From: Anaerolineae bacterium
GTDB taxonomy: Bacteria > Chloroflexota > Anaerolineae > Promineifilales > Promineifilaceae
Direction: 5' to 3'
NCBI GenBank assembly: GCA_014879345.1
Contig: JACSSI010000353.1
Location: 1-5,803 of the forward strand
DNA: 5,803 nucleotides
The notes under the pieces are model-generated. The model saw only the letters and a program-made list of their open reading frames with translations. It had not been told where the DNA came from and did not search any database. Both the position numbers and the translations under genes were made by a program. Positions 4,568 through 5,803 of this stretch are shown here, in pieces; within the stretch, counting starts at the first letter, position 1; each line of letters starts with the position of its first letter.

Positions 4568-5803
4568 ATGCAGGTTCCCGAAATATCATCCGATTTACAG
4601 GAAGTATTGCAACAAATTGCCAACGATGTTGTTAACCGTCTTGGCTGTATCGGCGCAATGGTCGCGACCCTGGAACAGGGCAATGCACTCGCCATACGTG
4701 CCTATAAACTGAGCGATTCTCTAGCTGATTTAGCCAACCCTGGGCTGTTAACTGAATTAGATGCACTGGGTATAGGGACACTTTTCAAACTCAGAGACCC
4801 GGATTTTCAGAGTAATCTAGCAGTTAAAGCCGTCATAAAAAATGGCAGCGCCCCTCCAGTTTCTTGCACCTCCGATTCATTGTATGATCTCTTCTCTCCT
4901 TACTTATCGCGCAGCAATTCAGATGTTTTGCAACAAGCGGTTGGTGTGCAGCAAGTCATCACCGTTCCCTTCCAACTGTATGGTGAGATTGTGGGCAGTT
5001 TAATGGCCGCCGCACCTGAGCGTTTAACAAACCGTGATATTGAGTTTCTCAATGCCTTTGGGCAGCAAGCGGCCACCGCCATTCAAAATCAACGTCGCCT
5101 GGACATCATGCAAACGCTGGAACATATCATTCTCCAGTTGCAAGCGCATATGACCAACGAAACGGAAGTGCTGCAAACGATAGTGGATGCTGTGGTCAAG
5201 GAATTGGGCTACGCAGGTGCGATGGTTGCTACTTTGGAAAACGGTAATGCACTGCCCGTGCGCGCCTTTGCCGTGGATGAAACCATGGGCATCATTCATC
5301 AGTTTGAAACACAAGCAGGCGTTTCCTTACTTAGCGAACAGGCCGTGACTTATCTGGATGATGAGGCTTACCAGGATAATTTGAGTGTGCGGGCGGTGAA
5401 TGGGTTAAACGGCCGTTCTGAAAAATATCTCATCTCTAAACATCTCTACGATTTATTTCGTCCTGTTACCAGCCGCGAGATCGCCGATCAGGTTCAGCAA
5501 GTATTGGGAATCGAACGGGTGGTAGCCGTGCCATTTTTCTTAGGCGATCAGGTGTTGGGTAACTTGTTTGTTACCAGTCGCAAACCCCGATTCTCTGCCT
5601 GGGAACTGAGCGTATTGACAGCGTTAGGACAACAAGCGGCCGTGGGCATCAATAATGCGCGGCTCTTCCGGGAAACGGCCGAACAACGCCAGATAGCCCA
5701 GACATTTGGGCGCATGGCTTTCAGCACCATTGCATCAGCTCATTCCTTGCGCAACTATGTGGGTAACGTCAACGGCTACGTACAATTATTGCAAATGCTG
5801 CCA
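4568..5803 (+). CDS. Tandem-GAF sensor protein, probable histidine kinase, 3' end beyond window
   Basis: The visible 412 residues have no signal peptide or membrane helix, so the sensor part is cytoplasmic. Two GAF domains lie in tandem, about residues 9-175 and 198-366, and are clear duplicates: both contain GAMVATLE (29-36 and 217-224), a YDLF motif (106-109 and 294-297), a VPF strand (133-135, 321-323) and a GQQAA helix (165-169, 354-358). A linker helix (367-388) leads to AHSLRNYVGNVNGYVQLL (391-408), which resembles the phospho-accepting H-box helix of histidine kinases, with His392 as the candidate. The ATPase domain would lie past the window. GAF domains bind small ligands or chromophores; I see no bilin-type cysteine that allows a ligand to be named. 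Start: ATG 4568 has no SD; in-frame TTG codons at 4553 and 4517 are alternatives, and the frame is open from 4511. Confidence 0.85.
   Translation, partial: MQVPEISSDLQEVLQQIANDVVNRLGCIGAMVATLEQGNALAIRAYKLSDSLADLANPGLLTELDALGIGTLFKLRDPDFQSNLAVKAVIKNGSAPPVSCTSDSLYDLFSPYLSRSNSDVLQQAVGVQQVITVPFQLYGEIVGSLMAAAPERLTNRDIEFLNAFGQQAATAIQNQRRLDIMQTLEHIILQLQAHMTNETEVLQTIVDAVVKELGYAGAMVATLENGNALPVRAFAVDETMGIIHQFETQAGVSLLSEQAVTYLDDEAYQDNLSVRAVNGLNGRSEKYLISKHLYDLFRPVTSREIADQVQQVLGIERVVAVPFFLGDQVLGNLFVTSRKPRFSAWELSVLTALGQQAAVGINNARLFRETAEQRQIAQTFGRMAFSTIASAHSLRNYVGNVNGYVQLLQMLP

Noticed and set aside
5024..5314. 96-codon - strand open frame
   Set aside because: It is a shadow of the GAF coding sequence, which shows an intact tandem domain repeat on the + strand.

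Overview
The window is 5.8 kb of bacterial chromosome with four recognisable protein genes, three on the + strand and one on the - strand, and an unusually long gene-poor stretch of about 1.2 kb in the middle. Base composition is moderate in the genes and clearly AT-rich around 2640-3000. No plasmid, phage, IS or CRISPR hallmark is visible. The GAF/kinase architecture, the SCP-x-type thiolase, a REP-like repeat with GTCATTCT-type arms and a very frequent CGGCCG palindrome together fit a member of the Chloroflexota. That placement is an inference from overall resemblance, not a proof.

Layout. (1) 53-820, - strand: a seven-helix membrane protein of the prolipoprotein diacylglyceryl transferase (Lgt) family in which several family active-site residues appear to be replaced. 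(2) 930-2003, + strand, divergent from it: a branched-chain amino acid aminotransferase (ilvE) with a strong ribosome binding site and a strong terminator just downstream that can work in both directions. (3) 2004-3210: a long region with a possible small - strand gene convergent with ilvE, a 20-nt direct repeat, a second terminator, a REP-like inverted repeat, an AT-rich patch with a doubtful 58-codon ORF, a third terminator-like hairpin, and a structured leader ending in a terminator-like hairpin right before the next gene. (4) 3211-4353, + strand: an SCP-x/acetyl-CoA acetyltransferase-type thiolase, followed by a strong terminator. (5) 4568 to the window end, + strand: the first 412 residues of a sensor protein with two tandem, duplicated GAF domains and the start of a histidine-kinase-like dimerisation helix. 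It runs off the window.

The genes do not form one operon: each main + strand gene appears to be its own transcription unit, separated from the next by a terminator. They point to ordinary chromosomal functions (branched-chain amino acid metabolism, acyl-CoA metabolism, signal sensing, envelope). I see no clear new multi-gene system. The points most worth a second look are the Lgt-like protein with replaced catalytic residues, the structured leader of the thiolase gene, the small - strand ORF sharing a terminator with ilvE, and the frequent CGGCCG palindrome used in all codon frames.
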